This document shows, piece by piece, positions 60,966 through 64,000 of a DNA stretch of 64,000 nucleotides. The notes below the pieces were generated by a model. It did no database searches, was not told the origin of the DNA, and saw nothing but the letters and a program-made list of their open reading frames with translations. The position numbers and the translations under genes are program-made. The number at the start of each line of letters is the position of its first letter. The first letter of the stretch is position 1. Location: NCBI RefSeq assembly GCF_013359595.1, contig NZ_JABFMP010000033.1:1-64000 (forward strand). Direction: 5' to 3'. Source of the stretch: Pseudomonas sp. C1C7 (GTDB taxonomy: Bacteria > Pseudomonadota > Gammaproteobacteria > Pseudomonadales > Pseudomonadaceae).

Positions 60966-61988
60966 TTAGACGAACTTCAATTGCACCGTGGCTTTCAATT
61001 GGCCGGCCGGCGCACCGTTGTAACTGCGCAGCACCGGATCGGCCCAGGGTGCCAGCAGCGGACAATCTCTGTCCTGCTCCAGCACGCCCAGTTGCTTGAG
61101 CACGGCGATGGTCACGGCGAACACGCTGGGGAAATCGCCATCGCTGACCTTGACCGCCACGCCCAGGCCACGGCTGCGGATGCCCACGGTCTGCACGCCA
61201 TCGGCACCGGTTTTCGCCACCCAGTCGCCATTGGAAGACAGGGTGATGCCCAGATCGGCACGACCGGTGCCAGAGACCATTTCCGGATGGCTGCGCATGG
61301 CTTCGAACAGGCGCTTGAGGATCGGATCGAGGCTGCCATCGCCACCGCCATCACCGCTGGCCAGACGTGCCCACAACAACGCCAGTCGCGACAACGGCAT
61401 GCCCAGGTTCGGCGCGTTGCAGCCGTCGGTCCCGGTCCACAGTTGGTTTTGCGCAACACCGCTCAGTGACGCGACGACATTCTGGATGTCGCGCTGCAAG
61501 GCATGTTCGGGGGTCAGATAGGTCTCGCTGGGCAAACCGTGCAAGCGGCAATAGGCGAGGAAGCCGCTGTGCTTGCCGGAGCAGTTGTGGTGACGCTGGT
61601 CGTAGCGAAAACCCTGGGGCGGCAGATTGTCGACGGTGTAGAAGTCCGGCAAGTGGCAGCCGCAGCCCAGGTCGGTGGAAGCCCGCTGGATTTTCGAGAG
61701 CATGCCGCTCACGGCATTCACATGGTTCGCTTCCCCGGAGTGACTGGCGCACATCACGGCCACCTGCTCGTCGGAGAAGCCGAAGTGCTCCACGCCGCCA
61801 TCGCGCACGAACGGGATGGCCTGGAAAGGTTTGAGCGTGGACCGGGAAAACATCATGGCGGCGGGATCGCCGGCGTACGCCAGCAGCGATCCTTGATTGT
61901 CGACAACGGCCACCGAGCCCCAGTGGATGCGCTCCACGTGTTCGTTTCGGGTAGCAATGGCCAATGGAACGTGTGCGGGAAAATCCAT
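60966..61988 (-). CDS. L-asparaginase II family (Rhizobium etli AII type)
   Basis: A 340-residue enzyme of the PF06089 asparaginase class, unrelated to E. coli AnsA/B. Hallmarks are SRSTLKPFQAIPFV near residue 48, CASHSGEANHV, NCSGKHSGFLAYCR and GTDGCNAPNLGMP. It deamidates asparagine to aspartate and ammonia in the cytoplasm. First gene of the operon with an acidic/polar amino-acid importer, divergent from a LysR regulator. Confidence 0.92.
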   Translation of the reverse strand: MDFPAHVPLAIATRNEHVERIHWGSVAVVDNQGSLLAYAGDPAAMMFSRSTLKPFQAIPFVRDGGVEHFGFSDEQVAVMCASHSGEANHVNAVSGMLSKIQRASTDLGCGCHLPDFYTVDNLPPQGFRYDQRHHNCSGKHSGFLAYCRLHGLPSETYLTPEHALQRDIQNVVASLSGVAQNQLWTGTDGCNAPNLGMPLSRLALLWARLASGDGGGDGSLDPILKRLFEAMRSHPEMVSGTGRADLGITLSSNGDWVAKTGADGVQTVGIRSRGLGVAVKVSDGDFPSVFAVTIAVLKQLGVLEQDRDCPLLAPWADPVLRSYNGAPAGQLKATVQLKFV

Positions 61989-62172
61989 GGTGATCTCGAT
62001 ACTCCAAAGATTACCCCGCGGATCAATGGTCCTGCGGGGCCAATACGTGGTCGGTTGTGATGAACGACGTGCGCACTTCGATCGAAAATGAGTCTATATT
62101 CCAGCAAATACCGATGGAATATCGCGAAACAGAATTCGGTTTTGCACCTGACGCAAAGGCATTCAGCTAACC

Positions 62173-63123
62173 ATGACCTCTGAAACGGCACGTATCGATC
62201 ATCTGGGCGTCATGAGGGCACTGGTCAAAGTGGTCGAACTGGGCACCTTTTCCGCGGCGGCCCGGGAGATGCACGTCTCCCCTTCGACCCTGACCCGCAT
62301 GATTTCGGCGCTGGAAAAATCCCTGGGCACCGCATTGCTGCATCGCACCACGCACATCGTCGCCCTCACCGAAGCGGGCCAGATCTATCACGCCCGGGCG
62401 TTGTCGATGATTGCGGATCTGGACGACACCCTGCGGGTGGTCAGCGATCTCAACCTTGCCCCCAGCGGCCCGCTGAAGCTGGTGTCGCCGGTGGCCTTCG
62501 GCAGGCGTTTTCTGGCGCCGCTGATCGCACCCTTTCTGCAGATGTACCCCGGCATCCAGATGGACCTGCGCCTGACCGACAACCACAACGACATGATCGT
62601 CGGCGGTTTCGATCTGGATATCCACGAAGGGGAAAATCATCTGGAAAACCTGATCGCCTACCCGATCAGTCGCAACGACTCACTGCTCTGCGCAACGCCC
62701 GACTACCTGGCGCGCTGCGGACACCCCGCCACACCGCAAGAACTGAGCGCACACAATTGCCTGATCTACCTGCACCCCGACGCCGACCCCCATTGGTACT
62801 TCACCCGGGACGAGGTCAAACACTCGATTTTCCCAAAGGGTAATCTGCAGTCGGACAACTCGGAGCTGCTGCTTGAAGCGGTGTGTGGAGGATTGGGTAT
62901 TGCCGAGTTCGAGATCTGGCTGGTGCGGGATCTGCTGCTGAGCGGTGAATTGCAGATCGTGTTGCCGGACTTCCGGTTCGTCAACTCGCTGACTGGCAGG
63001 CAGATCTACATGGCGTATCTGCCGAACCGGCGGTACTCGACAAAGGTGCGGGTGTTGCGCGAGTTTCTGGAAACTCATCTGAAAGGGATTGGTGAATTGC
63101 CGCCTGAACTGTACAGCGGCTGA
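62173..63123 (+). CDS. LysR-family regulator of the asparaginase/ABC operon
   Basis: A 316-residue LysR regulator. The helix-turn-helix is GTFSAAAREMHVSPSTLTRM within the first 55 residues, and the effector domain begins SGPLKLVSPVAFGRRFLAPL. It is divergent from the asparaginase gene across 184 bases, so it probably controls that operon in response to its amino acid. Confidence 0.9.
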   Translation: MTSETARIDHLGVMRALVKVVELGTFSAAAREMHVSPSTLTRMISALEKSLGTALLHRTTHIVALTEAGQIYHARALSMIADLDDTLRVVSDLNLAPSGPLKLVSPVAFGRRFLAPLIAPFLQMYPGIQMDLRLTDNHNDMIVGGFDLDIHEGENHLENLIAYPISRNDSLLCATPDYLARCGHPATPQELSAHNCLIYLHPDADPHWYFTRDEVKHSIFPKGNLQSDNSELLLEAVCGGLGIAEFEIWLVRDLLLSGELQIVLPDFRFVNSLTGRQIYMAYLPNRRYSTKVRVLREFLETHLKGIGELPPELYSG

Positions 63124-63133
63124 ACACCATTCC

Positions 63134-63266
63134 TGTAGCAGCTGGCGAAGCCTGCGTTCGGCTGCGCAGCAGTCGCAAATCCTGAATGCGAGGTCTGTCT
63201 GATACAGCGCGTTGGCTGATTTCACGACTGCTTCGCAGCCGAACGCAGGCTTCGCCAGCTGCTACA
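63134..63266. repeat. Long inverted-repeat element, copy 2
   Basis: The same arms as 10684-10817 (TGTAGCAGCTGGCGAAGCCT and complement), with a different 46-base centre. It lies in the gap 63124-63359 between convergent genes. No gene is seen in the remaining bases. Confidence 0.8.
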
Positions 63267-63359
63267 GGGATCGGGTTTGACTTGACTGATCGCAGGCAAC
63301 GCCTTAATGCCAGTCAGATAAGCCCCCTCGCCACAAAAGGCCCCATTCCAATCCGGTTT

Positions 63360-64000
63360 TTAGCCCGCTTTGGACTCCCGGCTAAACGCCGCCACCTCCT
63401 GCACCAACCCCTGCGCCGCCAGCATCACCAGTTCACGGCCTTTTTCCGGAGTCGCCAGCGCCGGGTCCGACCCCATGCGACCATCCGGATGACGGGCGCG
63501 GAAGTCGGCGGCTTCGCGGATCGGGCCCCAGTTGGCGATTTGGGGCGAGTAGTCGGCGGTCTTGATGGCGTCCGGGTAGGCCCACTGGGTGACGGCGATT
63601 TCCGAGGGGGTCGCATGCACGCCGTGGCCGGTGGGGAACTGCTGTTTGGCCAGTTCGTTCACCCCTTCCAGGTCCCACCAGTTGCACAGCTTCAAGGCGA
63701 AGCCCGCAGGACGCTTGGCGAAGCTGGCTTCGGCGTAGATTTCCGAGAACGCCGCTTCGATCGACGCGACGTTACCGCCGTGGCCATTGAGGAACAGGAT
63801 CTTTTCGAAGCCGTGGGCCGCCAGCGAGCGCACCCAGTCACCGATCGCCGCCATGAAGGTCGAAGGACGCAGGGAAATGGTGCCCGGGAAACCCAGGTGG
63901 TGCTGCGCCATGCCGATATTGAAGGTCGGCGCGATCAGGATGTCGGCCTCTTTTTGCGCCTGGCGGGCGATGATTTCCGGGCACATCCAGTCAGTGCCCA
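63360..64000 (-). CDS. Creatininase-family amidohydrolase, 5' end beyond the window
   Basis: The C-terminal 213 residues of a creatininase-family metal-dependent hydrolase. The frame continues to the window edge (GTDWMCPEIIARQAQ), so the Met at 63986 is not the true start. Metal and active-site motifs present: LGTD-type Asp at the edge, HHLGFPGTISLRP, LNGHGGN, and HATPSEIAVTQ with the Glu ligand. Creatinine itself is only one possible substrate. Convergent with the LysR gene. Confidence 0.9.
   Translation of the reverse strand, partial: GTDWMCPEIIARQAQKEADILIAPTFNIGMAQHHLGFPGTISLRPSTFMAAIGDWVRSLAAHGFEKILFLNGHGGNVASIEAAFSEIYAEASFAKRPAGFALKLCNWWDLEGVNELAKQQFPTGHGVHATPSEIAVTQWAYPDAIKTADYSPQIANWGPIREAADFRARHPDGRMGSDPALATPEKGRELVMLAAQGLVQEVAAFSRESKAG

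Noticed and set aside
4248..63266. REPIN palindromes as CRISPR repeats or as small RNA genes
   Set aside because: They occur singly with no repeat-spacer arrays, and the sequence families match REP elements.

Overview
The window is a GC-rich chromosome segment of a Pseudomonas, most likely of the P. fluorescens group. The evidence is two OprD-type porins, a NasA-CysJ fusion nitrate reductase, the regulator families present, and many copies of the short palindromic REP/REPIN repeats typical of that group (ends such as GTGGGAGCGGGCTTGCTCGC and TGTAGGAGCTGCCGAAGG). No plasmid, phage or CRISPR signature is visible. The species call is inference.

Layout. 1-4.2 kb: assimilatory nitrate reductase with a structured leader. 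4.6-10.2 kb: a catabolic island (SDR dehydrogenase, MFS importer, beta-keto acid cleavage enzyme, AraC activator, OprD porin) in which two promoters share 21-bp-spaced direct repeats. 10.3-12.7 kb: a RidA remnant, a secreted CAP-domain protein and a small unknown gene behind about 420 bp of nested inverted repeats. 12.7-18.6 kb: a GlxA-type regulator opposite a leuCD pair, then a LysR regulator opposite a 2-hydroxycarboxylate transporter. 18.6-20.5 kb: a wHTH/TPR-like regulator with a beta-propeller protein. 20.6-35.4 kb: a contact-dependent inhibition (two-partner secretion) locus cdiB-cdiA-cdiI on the minus strand, followed by a graveyard of an IS5 fragment, a repressor tail, an orphan toxin tail with an intact candidate immunity gene, and a collapsed IS4 element. 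35.7-37.7 kb: MarR regulator opposite a secreted protein-DUF2024-Rof operon. 38.1-41.5 kb: SDR/LysR pair, polyamine-binding protein and tRNA-Gln. 41.8-43.5 kb: amidase. 43.6-52.9 kb: a complete phenol hydroxylase set (dmpKLMNOP) with an outer-membrane SphA/MetA-like protein, a divergent DmpR-type sigma-54 activator with readable promoter and activator sites, and an OprD porin. 53.2-57.1 kb: GST, small membrane protein, and cystathionine beta-synthase/gamma-lyase pair. 57.3-62 kb: GFA protein and an acidic amino-acid ABC importer behind an asparaginase, opposite a LysR regulator. 63.3-64 kb: a creatininase-family gene running off the edge.

The window is mainly accessory nutrient-scavenging and catabolic operons, each with a divergent local regulator, separated by REPINs. 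The least ordinary parts are the CDI locus with its displaced second toxin/immunity module, the structured region before the small gene at 12.35 kb, the secreted protein-DUF2024-Rof operon, the putative AraC regulon operator, and leuCD beside a 2-hydroxycarboxylate carrier.
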